From: CAYTAU01 sp964442075
GTDB taxonomy: Bacteria; Bacteroidota; Bacteroidia; Bacteroidales; CAYTAU01
Assembly: GCA_964442075.1 (NCBI GenBank)
Contig: CAYTWH010000017.1
Span: forward strand, 7,689 to 71,688
Length of the DNA stretch: 64,000 bases
Reading direction: 5' to 3'
The notes beneath the pieces were generated by a model. The model saw only the letters and a list, made by a program, of their open reading frames with translations, was not told the DNA's origin and made no database searches. This document shows positions 1-9,789 of the stretch, one piece after another. A program made the position numbers and the translations under genes. Within the stretch, counting starts at the first letter, position 1, and each line of letters begins with the position of its first letter.

Positions 1-1999
1 CGATAATAAAATAAAGCGTATAGTTTTTCATGAAATAACCAAAGATGCTATTTTAAAAGCAATAAAAACCCCTCGGGATATTGATTATAACCTTGTAAAC
101 GCTCAACAAGCAAGAAGAGTTCTTGACCGTCTTGTAGGTTTTGAATTATCGCCTGTACTTTGGAAAAAAGTAAAACCAAAGTTGTCTGCTGGAAGAGTAC
201 AATCCGTTGCAGTTCGTTTAATTGTTGAAAGAGAAAGAGAAATTAATGAGTTTAAATCAATTTCTTCTTATAAAGTTATTGCTAACTTTAATTTATCTGA
301 TAATAAAACACAAATAAAGGCAGAATTACCAAAAAATATTTTGAAAAAAGAAGATGTAATAATATTCTTGGAAAAATGTAAAGATTCTAACTTTATTATA
401 TCTGACATTACTAAAAAGCCTGGAGTAAAAAATCCCACAGCACCATTTACAACATCAACTCTTCAACAAGAAGCCAGTAGAAAAATGGGGTTTTCAGTTT
501 CTAAAACCATGACAATTGCTCAAAAGCTTTATGAGGCAGGAAAAATTACATATATGAGAACTGATTCTGTTAATCTTTCCGACCTTGCACTTAATACTGC
601 AAAACAAGTCATAATTAAAGAATTTGGTGAAGAATATTATAAAAGAAGACAATATAAAACAAAATCTAAAGGAGCACAGGAAGCACACGAGGCGATAAGG
701 CCTACATATATTAATACTAAAAGTACAAATGGTAATAATGATGAGCAAAGATTATATGAATTAATTTGGAAACGCACTGTTGCATCACAAATGAGTGAAG
801 CTAAATTTGAAAAAACATCCGTTACAATTGATATTTCTAAAACACAAGAAAAATTTATTGCTTCAGGTGAAGTTTTGATTTTCGACGGTTTTCTTAAAGT
901 TTATTTAGAATCATCTGATAATGATAAAGAGGACAATAATAAAGGAATATTGCCTCCAATGAAAACAAATGACAAATTACAATTAATTAATATTATTGGT
1001 ACTGAAAAATTTTCATACCATTCTGCACGATATACTGAAGCAAGCCTTGTTCGCAAACTTGAGGACCTTGGCATTGGAAGACCTTCAACATATGCACCAA
1101 CTATTTCAACAGTTCAAACAAGAGGATATGTTGTTAAAGAAGACAGAGAAGGGGTTGAGAGAAAATATAATCAAGTACTTTTAGAAAATAATAATATTTC
1201 CGAAACAATTAAAAAAGAGATTACAGGTGCAGAAAAATCAAAGATGTTTCCTACTGATATTGGTTTAGTTGTAAATGATTTTCTTGTAAAATATTTTGAA
1301 AATATTATGGATTATAATTTTACTGCTAATATTGAAAAGGAATTTGATGAAATTGCTTTTGGAAAAATGCAGTGGACAAAAATGGTAGATAATTTTTATA
1401 AACCATTTCACACTAAAGTTGAAAACACCGTTGAAACATCAGAAAGGAATACAGGAGAAAGGGTATTGGGAAATGATCCGGCAACAGGAAGAACAATAAT
1501 TGTTAGAATTGGCAGATATGGACCAATGGCTCAAATTGGAAATTCAGATGAAGAAGACAAACCAAAATTTGCTGCATTACGCAAAAATCAACACCTTGAA
1601 ACAATAACACTTGAGGAAGCATTAGATTTATTTAAACTTCCTCGTACTATTGGCGAATACGAAAATAAAGAAGTAGTTATTGGTATTGGAAGATTTGGGC
1701 CATATGTAAGACATGATAACAAGTTTTATTCTTTGAAAAAAGATATTGATGACCCAATGACAATAGAATTAAACAGAGCTATTGAATTAATTGAGGAAAA
1801 AAGAAAAAAGGATAAAGAAAAAGTAATTAAGATATTTGATGAAAATAAAGATGTCCAAGTTCTAAACGGCAGATGGGGACCATACATAGCTTACAAAAAA
1901 AATAATTACAGAATTCCAAAAACCCAAGATGCTAAAGAATTATCATTAGAGGATTGTATGGCATTAATTGATAAAGCCGGTACTAAAAAGAAAAAATAG
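1..1999 (+). CDS. topA: DNA topoisomerase I, 5'-truncated by the window edge
   Basis: Type IA topoisomerase, which relaxes negative supercoils by a transient 5'-phosphotyrosine break. The reading frame is open from position 2, so the start lies outside the window; the TTG at 182 is an internal Leu codon. Visible landmarks are the conserved LSAGRVQS motif near 182-205, the catalytic-tyrosine motif ITYMRTDS near 545-568 and the GIGRPSTYAPTI motif near 1071-1106. The C-terminus carries Bacteroidota-type repeats with a G-R-x-G-P-Y/M pattern (GRYGPM, GRFGPY, GRWGPY) in place of the zinc fingers of the E. coli enzyme. It lies immediately upstream of the arginase-like and T9SS genes, as in other Bacteroidota. 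The identification is secure; only the N-terminal Toprim part is missing. Confidence 0.97.
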   Translation, partial: DNKIKRIVFHEITKDAILKAIKTPRDIDYNLVNAQQARRVLDRLVGFELSPVLWKKVKPKLSAGRVQSVAVRLIVEREREINEFKSISSYKVIANFNLSDNKTQIKAELPKNILKKEDVIIFLEKCKDSNFIISDITKKPGVKNPTAPFTTSTLQQEASRKMGFSVSKTMTIAQKLYEAGKITYMRTDSVNLSDLALNTAKQVIIKEFGEEYYKRRQYKTKSKGAQEAHEAIRPTYINTKSTNGNNDEQRLYELIWKRTVASQMSEAKFEKTSVTIDISKTQEKFIASGEVLIFDGFLKVYLESSDNDKEDNNKGILPPMKTNDKLQLINIIGTEKFSYHSARYTEASLVRKLEDLGIGRPSTYAPTISTVQTRGYVVKEDREGVERKYNQVLLENNNISETIKKEITGAEKSKMFPTDIGLVVNDFLVKYFENIMDYNFTANIEKEFDEIAFGKMQWTKMVDNFYKPFHTKVENTVETSERNTGERVLGNDPATGRTIIVRIGRYGPMAQIGNSDEEDKPKFAALRKNQHLETITLEEALDLFKLPRTIGEYENKEVVIGIGRFGPYVRHDNKFYSLKKDIDDPMTIELNRAIELIEEKRKKDKEKVIKIFDENKDVQVLNGRWGPYIAYKKNNYRIPKTQDAKELSLEDCMALIDKAGTKKKK

Positions 2000-2101
2000 A
2001 TGACTTAGAATGAAACGAGCCATGTCAATTAATCTTGACACACAGGAAAATGATTATAATGGCAAGTTACATCTGGCAATTAAAAAACAAATTATAAACA
2101 G

Positions 2102-3268
2102 ATGAAGTTATTCGACTATTTTAAGCCTGTTAATGAAAAAATAATTGCAAAATCAAAATTGCTTTCAGAAAATTCTTTTGGAAAGAAAGCCAGCATATAT
2201 TATATAAAAGATAAAAATATTCCCAATATAAATAGTTTCGACATTGCAATATTGGGAATACCGGAGAGCAGAGCATCAAATAATGACGCTTGCTCAAAAG
2301 CACCTGATATTATACGAGAAAAATTATACGAATTATTTATTCCTGATGTTAACCTAAAAATTATTGATCTCGGGAATTTAATTATCAGCAAAACTCTTAA
2401 CGACACATATTTTGCAATTAGAGATGTATTAGCAGAATTAATTAACTCAAATACTATCCCAATTATTATTGGTGGAAGTGAAGATCTAAATTATGGACTA
2501 TATCTTGCTTTAGAAAATATTAGCAATGGCGTAAACATAACAAATGTCAATTCCCGAATTAATTACACTTCTGATAAAAATAGGCTTGAAAACTATCATT
2601 TTCTAAATAAAATATTAAATAAAAAAGATAATAATGTAAATAACTATACCAATATTGGGTATCAACAATATTTCAACAATATTGATGATGTGAATACATT
2701 AAATAAGCTTTTCTTTAATACAATACGCTTAGGCGATGCAAAAAAAAATATTATTGAAATTGAACCATATATAAGAGACAGTAATATTTTCAGCATTAAT
2801 GTTGCTTCAATAAAGCAATCTGATGCTCCTGCTAATATTCACCCTTCTTCAAACGGATTTTATGGAGATGAAATATGTTTACTTTCCAGATTCGCCGGTT
2901 TTAGTAATAATGTAAAAGTTTTTAGTATTTTTGATATAAATCCTAATCTTGATATAAATTTTTCAACTTCAAGTTTGGCAGCACAAGCAATTTGGTATTT
3001 TATAGAAGGATTTTACAAAAGAGATAATGATACCCCAAATAATAATAACAGTAAATTTTTAAAATTTACTGTTTCAATTGAAAATTGCCAACATTCATTA
3101 ATATTTTATAAAAATAAAATTAATGACAAATGGTGGCTAAAAGTTCCAAATAATAATTCAACAAAAAAAAGCGTAATCATTGCCTGTACTCATAACGACT
3201 ACAATAAAGCTTGTTCTAATGAAATTCCGGATAGATGGTGGAAAACACATCAAAAAATCAATAATTAA
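2102..3268 (+). CDS. arginase/formimidoylglutamase-fold protein, probably non-catalytic
   Basis: A 388-residue member of the ureohydrolase (arginase, agmatinase, formimidoylglutamase) fold family. The fold is suggested by IPIIIGGSEDLNYG, which sits where active enzymes have GGDHS, and by the block FSINVASIKQSDAPA, which sits where they have SxDxDxxDP. The DAHxD motif is replaced by VNSRINY. The metal-binding His and Asp residues are thus mostly absent, so a manganese-dependent hydrolase activity is unlikely; this is inference from motifs only. Many Bacteroidota have such a protein between topA and the gld/por genes, so the position is typical and a link to T9SS or gliding is possible. Automated pipelines would probably call it formimidoylglutamase. 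Confidence 0.8.
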   Translation: MKLFDYFKPVNEKIIAKSKLLSENSFGKKASIYYIKDKNIPNINSFDIAILGIPESRASNNDACSKAPDIIREKLYELFIPDVNLKIIDLGNLIISKTLNDTYFAIRDVLAELINSNTIPIIIGGSEDLNYGLYLALENISNGVNITNVNSRINYTSDKNRLENYHFLNKILNKKDNNVNNYTNIGYQQYFNNIDDVNTLNKLFFNTIRLGDAKKNIIEIEPYIRDSNIFSINVASIKQSDAPANIHPSSNGFYGDEICLLSRFAGFSNNVKVFSIFDINPNLDINFSTSSLAAQAIWYFIEGFYKRDNDTPNNNNSKFLKFTVSIENCQHSLIFYKNKINDKWWLKVPNNNSTKKSVIIACTHNDYNKACSNEIPDRWWKTHQKINN

Positions 3269-3584
3269 AATGCACCTACAGTGCTGGTATACTGCACAAT
3301 AATCATTTTTGTTTATTTTAGAACAATAATAACCACAATATCTCGTTTATTATAATACCTGATTAACATTTATTATAAAATCTTTTTTATTATCTTTGCC
3401 AATAGATAAATTTTTAGACAAAAAAGTAACCTTTTAAAAAAATCAACGTAAATTGACAAACGGATATTTTAGACTTATTAACAAGAAAATTGTTAATAAA
3501 ATTTGTTAGTTAAGATTATTTTTATTTATTTTACCTTTTTGTAGCTAAAAATAAGACATAATAAGTAACTGTAAAAGCAAAATT
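3269..3584 (+). promoter_or_regulatory. 316-bp gene-free leader with T9SS promoter candidate
   Basis: This AT-rich gap between the arginase-like gene and porP holds no supported gene. TATCTTTG at 3391-3398 matches the Bacteroidota -7 box (TAnnTTTG). No convincing -33 TTG lies at the expected spacing. If it is used, transcription starts near 3405 and leaves a 5' leader of about 180 nt ahead of porP. The close spacing of the downstream genes makes it the likely promoter for porP and gldK-N. Confidence 0.5.
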
Positions 3585-4556
3585 ATGAGTAAATTAAAAG
3601 CTTTTGTTGTATTATTTTTAATAATATCTTCTTCTGTACTTGCACAAAGAGATCCGCAATATAGTATGAATTTTTATAACCAATTGGCCTTTAATCCGGG
3701 TTATGCAGGTAGTAATGATGCAATTTGTGCTGTTATGTTATATAGAAATCAATGGATGGGTTTCGACGGAACACCAAAAACAATGGCATTTAGTGTTCAT
3801 GGTCCAATTGAAAGTATTAGTAGTGGAGTAGGATTATCTATTTTACAAGACAAAGCAGGATTTGGCAAAGATTTTCTTCTAAATTTAGATTATGCATATA
3901 AAATGGAACTTGGTGATGGAAAATTAGGTTTAGGTTTAGGCTTGGGTTTAATTAATAGATCACTTGATGGAGAATGGGAATCACCCGATGTTTTATGGGG
4001 TAATACACAAAATGCTTATGATGACCCATTAATTCCCCATAGCGGAAGCCATTTTTCTTTCGATTCAAATTTTGGAGCTTTTTATATTGTAGATGATAAA
4101 GATCATGCATATTATGCAGGTTTAAGTATTACTCATTTAAACAAGCCACAAGTAAAAATTGACAAAGAAAATACAGAATTTCATTCATATTTTGCAAGAC
4201 ATTTGTATCTGTCAGGAGGATATAATTATGCATTACCAAATGGAATAATTGACGTACAGCCAATGTTTATTTTACAAACAGATGGAGTAAGTGCACAATA
4301 TAATTTTAATTTACGTGCTGTTTATCAAAAACAATTTTGGGGAGGTATAAGTTATCGTGTAAGTGATGCTATAGTTCCTATGATTGGTGCAAATTTAGCC
4401 AAACCTGCGGGATTAGGAATTGGAGTTGCTTATGACATTACATTATCAAATATAGCTGAATATTCAGATGGTTCTATAGAATTTTATTTGAGATATTGTT
4501 TTAATATTGAGTCATCTGGAGACAGAGGTACTTATAAAAGTGTTAGATTCTTATAA
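3585..4556 (+). CDS. porP: PorP/SprF family T9SS outer-membrane protein
   Basis: A 323-residue member of the PorP/SprF family, outer-membrane beta-barrel proteins that work with the type IX secretion system and often attach exported partners to the surface. The N-terminus is a classic signal peptide ending in SVLAQ, followed by the family hallmark RDPQYSMNFYNQLAFNPGYAG. The body is rich in alternating aromatic and glycine strands (LGLGLGLGL, FWGGISYRVSD) and ends in an aromatic beta-strand, as expected for a barrel. It is 49 bp upstream of gldK and on the same strand, so it is probably co-transcribed with the T9SS core genes. SprF-type paralogues are common; porP fits best here because of the location. 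Confidence 0.93.
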   Translation: MSKLKAFVVLFLIISSSVLAQRDPQYSMNFYNQLAFNPGYAGSNDAICAVMLYRNQWMGFDGTPKTMAFSVHGPIESISSGVGLSILQDKAGFGKDFLLNLDYAYKMELGDGKLGLGLGLGLINRSLDGEWESPDVLWGNTQNAYDDPLIPHSGSHFSFDSNFGAFYIVDDKDHAYYAGLSITHLNKPQVKIDKENTEFHSYFARHLYLSGGYNYALPNGIIDVQPMFILQTDGVSAQYNFNLRAVYQKQFWGGISYRVSDAIVPMIGANLAKPAGLGIGVAYDITLSNIAEYSDGSIEFYLRYCFNIESSGDRGTYKSVRFL

Positions 4557-4605
4557 TTTAATTATAAATTATTGCAAAGTCGCAATAATTAAATAAGGAG
4601 GTATT

Positions 4606-6042
4606 ATGAAAAGATTACTTCTATTTAGTATTTTTATCGCAATAATTGCCACAGGTTGTTATAATGGCAGTGGTGAACTTACAGGAGTTCAAAATAGAGA
4701 GCAGTGGTTTATTCAACCACCTTTTGGTATGGTATTTATCAAAATGGGTAGCTATAACATGGGTCCAAACGATCAAGATGTATCTTGGGCAATGACTGCC
4801 GAATCTAAAACTGTTTCAATTTTTCCATTTTGGATGGATGAAACAGAAATTACAAACAATGAATATCGTCAATTTGTATTTTGGGTAAGAGATTCCATTG
4901 CTTACAAATTAATGGGAGCTCAAAACGATGAATTTTTAATAACTGAAAATGAATACGGTGAAGATGTAAATCCACCTTTCATTTTTTGGGAAGATTTTGG
5001 CGGGCCAAGATTATTGTGGCATGAAGAAGAAGAAAGAGAAGTTCTTGCAGAAATGTTTTTACTTGAACATGAAGAATTTTACAGAAGAAAACAAATTGAT
5101 ACTAGAAAATTGAATTTTGAATATTTTTGGATTGACTTAGATCAAGCTGCTAAGAAATTTGAATTTTCCGGTAGAAATGGAATGGAATCCAGAAGATCTT
5201 TCGATTATAGTGAAATGGAATTAAATAATAAAATCAAATATGACGGTGATGTTATTAATTTCTCAATAGGAAAAGAAGGTGAAAGAGAACAAGTAAAAGA
5301 TCGTTCTTCATATATAATGAGAGACGTAATTAATGTTTATCCTGACACATTATGTTGGATAAGTGATTTTACATATTCTTATAATGAACCTCAAGCAAAA
5401 ATGTATTTTTGGCATCCTGCTTATGACCACTATCCTGTAGTTGGTGTTGACTGGATGCAAGCAAGAGCATTTTGTATTTGGAGAACAACTCTTTTTAACG
5501 GATATAGAGATTATAATTTAGAAACTTATGTTCAAGATTGGAGATTACCAACAGAATCTGAATGGGAATATGCTGCTAGAGGAGGTTTAAAAGAATCAAT
5601 GTATCCTTGGGGAGGATATTATGCAACAAACTACAAGGGGTGTTATATTGCTAATTTTAAGCCATTAAGAGGAAATTATGTGGCTGATGGTGGATTTTAT
5701 CCAATAATTGTAGCCAATAATGAGCCTAATGAATGGGGTTTATATGACATGGCAGGAAATGTTTCAGAATGGACAGATAATGCTTTTGACGAATCAGCCT
5801 ATAGTTATACTGATGATTTAAATCCTGACTATAAGTATTTTGCATTACCTGATGATTTACCTGTTAAAAAACGTAAAGTCATTAGAGGAGGTTCATGGAA
5901 AGATGTTGCATATTATTTGCAGTGTGGAACCAGAACTTTTGAGTATCAAGATTCCGCAAAATCTTACATTGGTTTCAGGTGTATAAGAACTTATTTAGGT
6001 CGTGATGCAAGTGATGCAGGATCAGGTTCACTAGTTTATTAA
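4606..6042 (+). CDS. gldK: T9SS ring lipoprotein GldK/PorK
   Basis: A 478-residue lipoprotein of the T9SS periplasmic ring, which it forms with GldN under the outer membrane. The signal sequence ends in a lipobox (IIATGC), with the acylated Cys near residue 18. The rest is a formylglycine-generating-enzyme-like (FGE-sulfatase) fold: MVFIKMGSYNMG near the start, FWMDETEITNNEYRQFV, WRLPTESEWEYAARGG, DMAGNVSEWTDN, RGGSWKD and the closing IGFRCIRT. An insertion of about 130 residues interrupts the domain after the EITNNEYRQFV strand, which is usual for GldK and its relatives. An AGGAGG-like stretch (aaggaggt) precedes the start at 4606, unusual for this phylum. The next gene, gldL, begins 54 bp downstream. 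Confidence 0.96.
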   Translation: MKRLLLFSIFIAIIATGCYNGSGELTGVQNREQWFIQPPFGMVFIKMGSYNMGPNDQDVSWAMTAESKTVSIFPFWMDETEITNNEYRQFVFWVRDSIAYKLMGAQNDEFLITENEYGEDVNPPFIFWEDFGGPRLLWHEEEEREVLAEMFLLEHEEFYRRKQIDTRKLNFEYFWIDLDQAAKKFEFSGRNGMESRRSFDYSEMELNNKIKYDGDVINFSIGKEGEREQVKDRSSYIMRDVINVYPDTLCWISDFTYSYNEPQAKMYFWHPAYDHYPVVGVDWMQARAFCIWRTTLFNGYRDYNLETYVQDWRLPTESEWEYAARGGLKESMYPWGGYYATNYKGCYIANFKPLRGNYVADGGFYPIIVANNEPNEWGLYDMAGNVSEWTDNAFDESAYSYTDDLNPDYKYFALPDDLPVKKRKVIRGGSWKDVAYYLQCGTRTFEYQDSAKSYIGFRCIRTYLGRDASDAGSGSLVY

Positions 6043-6096
6043 CATTATTTTACTATTTTATAAATTTTTTAATATTAATACTTAAATTTAAATACT

Positions 6097-7194
6097 ATGG
6101 GAATAACAGAAATTGTAGAAAGTAAGGGCTACAAAGCATTTATGACAAAACTTTATGGCTGGGGTGCAGCAGTTGTAATTCTTGGAGCATTATTTAAAAT
6201 TATGCACTGGCCATTTGCAGGACCAATGCTTATAGCAGGACTTGGTACAGAAGCACTGATTTTTTTCGCATCTGCTTTTGAGCCTATGCATCCTCAACCA
6301 GATTGGACTTTAGTCTATCCCGAACTTGCAGGTTTAACTGATGAAGATGCCGAAGCTTTATCAGATGACCCAAAACTTTCTAAAAAGAAATCTGCTTTAG
6401 AAAAATTTGACGAAATGATAGAAAGTGCAGAAATAACACCAGAATTATTTGAGAAACTTGGTGATGGCTTAAAAAAGATGAATGTAACCACAGAGAAACT
6501 TGCTGATGTTTCTGATGCAACTGTTGCTACAAATAATTATGTAGATAATTTTGAAAAAGCATCTGAAAAAGTTAACCAGTTTGCTAATTCTTATGGAGAA
6601 TCTGCCACAAAATTAAATCGAACATCCGAAGCACTATCTGAAACATATATAAAATCATCTGAAACTGTAAACAATTCTACAAATAAATTTGCAGAAGATA
6701 TTACAAATTCGGGAGACAAAATTGCCGGAATAATTACTGGTTCTGCTGAAAATTCCGCTAACGTAATTTCAGGCTCAGCTGAGAAATTAGCAAGCATGGT
6801 TGTTTCAACTGGTGAAAGAGTAACAGAAATTGTTAGTAATGCAGGACAGGAATTATCTTCTTCTTATCAAAAATTAACTGAAGTTATGAATAAAGAATTT
6901 GAATCATCAACTGAAGGAAATAAAACATACGGAGAACAACTTGAAGTAATGACAAAAAATCTTACGGCTCTTAATGCAGTTTATGAATTGCAATTGCAAT
7001 CTTCAAACGAGCATCTTGATGCTTCAAAAGAATTATATACTGGACTGGACGAAATGATGGATAGTTTGAAGAGATCTGCCGGTGATGCAGATGTCTATCG
7101 TGAAGAGGTTTCTAAACTTGGTAAAAACCTAGGAGCTCTTAATACTATTTATGGCAATATGTTAACTGCAATGAACGTTAATATTAACCAGTAA
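6097..7194 (+). CDS. gldL: T9SS inner-membrane motor protein GldL/PorL
   Basis: A 365-residue inner-membrane protein that forms the proton-driven rotary motor of the T9SS and gliding machinery with GldM. Two transmembrane helices lie at about residues 17-36 (GWGAAVVILGALFKIMHW) and 41-60 (PMLIAGLGTEALIFFASAF). The first carries the conserved KIMHWPFAGPML signature that joins the two helices; the second carries the buried glutamate. The cytoplasmic remainder is a long Ser/Thr/Asn-rich coiled region with repeated SGDKIAG- and SAENSA-like segments, then a conserved C-terminal block ending in NLGALNTIYGNMLTAMN. It lies between gldK and gldM with short spacers, as part of the T9SS operon. Confidence 0.96.
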   Translation: MGITEIVESKGYKAFMTKLYGWGAAVVILGALFKIMHWPFAGPMLIAGLGTEALIFFASAFEPMHPQPDWTLVYPELAGLTDEDAEALSDDPKLSKKKSALEKFDEMIESAEITPELFEKLGDGLKKMNVTTEKLADVSDATVATNNYVDNFEKASEKVNQFANSYGESATKLNRTSEALSETYIKSSETVNNSTNKFAEDITNSGDKIAGIITGSAENSANVISGSAEKLASMVVSTGERVTEIVSNAGQELSSSYQKLTEVMNKEFESSTEGNKTYGEQLEVMTKNLTALNAVYELQLQSSNEHLDASKELYTGLDEMMDSLKRSAGDADVYREEVSKLGKNLGALNTIYGNMLTAMNVNINQ

Positions 7195-7236
7195 TTAAAG
7201 TGTTTATTTATTAATTAATTTAAAACTTGAATTGTT

Positions 7237-8853
7237 ATGGGTGCAACGAATTGTCCAGAAACCCCGAGGCAGAAAATGATAAGTATGATGTATCTAGTGC
7301 TAACTGCATTATTGGCACTAAATGTATCGGCTGAAGTTCTCAATGCTTTTAGTCTTTTTGATGAAGCATTAACCACAACAAGCAACAACTTTGTATCTAA
7401 AAATGAAAGTGTTTATTCAGCGTTTGTTGCTGCAGAAAAAGAAAATCCTGTAAAAACAAAAAAATGGAAAGACATAGCAGATAAACTTAAGCAGAAATCT
7501 AATGAAATGTGTGAATACATGGATGAACTTAAGAAAGAAATAATTGAAAAAGGAGGAGGAGTAGATGAAGGTGCCGACCCTATTGCAGCTGCCGGTATTA
7601 CAAAGAAATCAGATTTGAATGTTGGAGGAGAAGTACTTGTAGGAGCTGATGAAAAAGGGAAAGGTCTTGTTCTTAAAAATAAATTTGACGTATTTAGGGA
7701 ATGGTTGATTTCTCAAACTAGTGATGACATGTTAAAAGATGGTCTAGAAAAATCATTATCGACTCATGATCATACGGCACCTGATGGTTCATCACATAAA
7801 TGGCATCTTTCTTATTTTGACCATATGCCACTTGTAGCCTGTGTAACAGGTTTATCAAAACTAGAAAGTGATGTGAGGAATGCTGAAGCAGATTTACTTG
7901 CATACCTTTATGGGCAAATTGATGCGGGTTCGTTTTCTTTTAATAAATTAGATGGGACTGTTATTGCACAATCTAATTACGTTATGTCAGGAGATGTTTA
8001 TGAAGCAGATATTTTCCTCGCTGCTTTTGATACTACTAAAAGCCCTAATATTTTTATTGGGAAATATGATTCTACTAAACTTGAAATGATTGGAAAAGAA
8101 GGTGTAGATTATTTTAAACTTGACTCTATTATTGACGGAAAGGGAAAATACAGAGTAACAAAAGGTGTTGGGTATCATACAGTAGAAGGTTTAATATTTT
8201 TTGAGACAGGAAAAGGAAAAACTAAAAAAACTTTAAAATTTCCTTTCAGTAATGAATTCCAAGTAGCTGCAAGTAGTGTAGTTATTTCACCTACAAAAAT
8301 GAATGTATTTTATATAGGCGTTGAAAATCCTGTTGATATTTCAGCTCCCGGTGTACCTTCAGATAAAATATTTCCTTCAATAAGTGGTGGTGGTGGTAGA
8401 ATAAGAAGATCCGGCAAGGGATATGTTGTCACAGTATCAACTCCAACAAAAAATTGTAAGGTAAGTGTAGCTGGTGAAGTTAATGGATCCAGAAGAAGTA
8501 TGGGAAGTATGCCATTCCGTGTAAAACGAGTTCCTGACCCTGTTGCTAAAGTAGCAGGTCAAAAAGGTGGAACTATTGCAAAAACAAAACTTGCCGCTCA
8601 ACAAGGAGTTGTTGCCGATCTTGAAAATTTCGATTTTAAATTAAAGTTCAATATTATAAAATTTACTGTTTCTGCAACTATTGATGGATTTGAACAAAGT
8701 TCAACTTGTAATGGAAGTAGATTTAATGCTAAAGCAAAAAATATAATAAAAAAAGTTAAACGTGGTAAAAAATTATACATAGAAGATGTTAAAGCAAAAG
8801 GACCTGGTGGAAAAATTAGAAACCTAGGTTCAATAGCGTTTAAGCTTAAGTAA
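7237..8853 (+). CDS. gldM: T9SS motor/stator protein GldM/PorM
   Basis: A 538-residue protein with one N-terminal transmembrane helix (MISMMYLVLTALLALNVS, residues about 14-31) and a long periplasmic region. It pairs with GldL and carries motion to the GldKN ring across the periplasm. The start, MGATNCPETPRQKMISMM, is a family signature. The periplasmic part begins with a helical domain (residues about 35-225) followed by beta-domains; the block IFPSISGGGGRIRRSGKGY lies in the third and the end is KGPGGKIRNLGSIAFKLK. The length matches the family. The gene starts 42 bp after gldL and is followed within 11 bp by gldN. Confidence 0.96.
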   Translation: MGATNCPETPRQKMISMMYLVLTALLALNVSAEVLNAFSLFDEALTTTSNNFVSKNESVYSAFVAAEKENPVKTKKWKDIADKLKQKSNEMCEYMDELKKEIIEKGGGVDEGADPIAAAGITKKSDLNVGGEVLVGADEKGKGLVLKNKFDVFREWLISQTSDDMLKDGLEKSLSTHDHTAPDGSSHKWHLSYFDHMPLVACVTGLSKLESDVRNAEADLLAYLYGQIDAGSFSFNKLDGTVIAQSNYVMSGDVYEADIFLAAFDTTKSPNIFIGKYDSTKLEMIGKEGVDYFKLDSIIDGKGKYRVTKGVGYHTVEGLIFFETGKGKTKKTLKFPFSNEFQVAASSVVISPTKMNVFYIGVENPVDISAPGVPSDKIFPSISGGGGRIRRSGKGYVVTVSTPTKNCKVSVAGEVNGSRRSMGSMPFRVKRVPDPVAKVAGQKGGTIAKTKLAAQQGVVADLENFDFKLKFNIIKFTVSATIDGFEQSSTCNGSRFNAKAKNIIKKVKRGKKLYIEDVKAKGPGGKIRNLGSIAFKLK

Positions 8854-8864
8854 AAATTTATATT

Positions 8865-9737
8865 ATGAAAAAATTAATTATTATTTTCTTAGGGTTTTTA
8901 TTGTTAATTGGTTTCAATAATAAAAAATTACAAGCACAAGATGTTTTAGATGGTATATATGTAAAAGAACATGTTCCTGCTCGAAAACCAATTCCATATT
9001 ATTATTTAAGAGAATCAGATGTTACGTGGAGTAAAAGAATATGGAGAATGCTAGACCTAAGAGAAAAAATTAATCACCCATTATATTTTCCTTCAGTTCC
9101 TTATGAAGAACAACCTTTAAATGATCGTTATAGCTTAATTTGTTTATTATTACATGGAGTTGAAAAAGAAGGATTAATTGTTTATGATGCAGCTATGGAT
9201 GACCAGTTTCAAGTTCCACTTGCTCCAGATGAGTTACAATCAAATATGGGAGGTGGTGTAGATTCTATTGAGGTGGAAGATATGGAAACGTTTGAAATTA
9301 CAATAAATGTTCAAGCAAGAGAACAGAGAGTTGATGAAGTTCAAAGATTAATGCTTAAAGAAGAATGGTTTTTTGATAAACAACGTTCTCAATTGAGTGT
9401 GCGAATCATTGGTTTATGCCCAATTAGAGCTTATTATAAAGAGGATGATGAGGATAAAGAAAATTTAACCATGAAACAGATTATGTGGGTTTATTTTCCT
9501 TCTGTACGTCATTTGTTTGCAAACCATGAAGTATTTAATCCTTTTAATGATGCAGAAAGGAGAACATACGAGGATATATTTTTTAAAAGAAGGTTTCACA
9601 GTTATATTTATAGAGAAACCAATGTATATGATAATAGAAGAATTGGACAGTATAGAGAAGGTTTAGATGCATTACTTGAGTCTGAAAAGATTAAAGAAAG
9701 TATGTTTAAGTTTGAACACGATCTTTGGGAATTTTAA
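8865..9737 (+). CDS. gldN: T9SS ring protein GldN/PorN
   Basis: A 290-residue periplasmic partner of GldK in the T9SS ring. A signal peptide of about 24 residues ends at KLQAQ. The mature protein has the family block SDVTWSKRIWRMLDLREKIN followed by NHPLYFP, and the closing part with IMWVYFPSVRHLFANHEVFNP, DAERRTYEDIFFKRRF and YIYRETNVYDNR. It is the last gene of the porP-gldKLMN operon and ends just before a strong two-way terminator. Confidence 0.96.
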   Translation: MKKLIIIFLGFLLLIGFNNKKLQAQDVLDGIYVKEHVPARKPIPYYYLRESDVTWSKRIWRMLDLREKINHPLYFPSVPYEEQPLNDRYSLICLLLHGVEKEGLIVYDAAMDDQFQVPLAPDELQSNMGGGVDSIEVEDMETFEITINVQAREQRVDEVQRLMLKEEWFFDKQRSQLSVRIIGLCPIRAYYKEDDEDKENLTMKQIMWVYFPSVRHLFANHEVFNPFNDAERRTYEDIFFKRRFHSYIYRETNVYDNRRIGQYREGLDALLESEKIKESMFKFEHDLWEF

Positions 9738-9752
9738 TTTTTCAAAATATTT

Positions 9753-9789
9753 AAAAAAAAGACCGTTTATTTTAAACGGTCTTTTTTTT
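9753..9789. terminator. bidirectional intrinsic terminator between gldN and murF-alr
   Basis: A perfect stem of about 17 bp, with GACCGTTTA (9761-9769) and TAAACGGTC (9773-9781) flanked by A and T runs and a TTT loop. It ends the rightward gldN transcript and the leftward murF-alr transcript. The last codon of the latter overlaps the hairpin by two bases. Confidence 0.93.
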
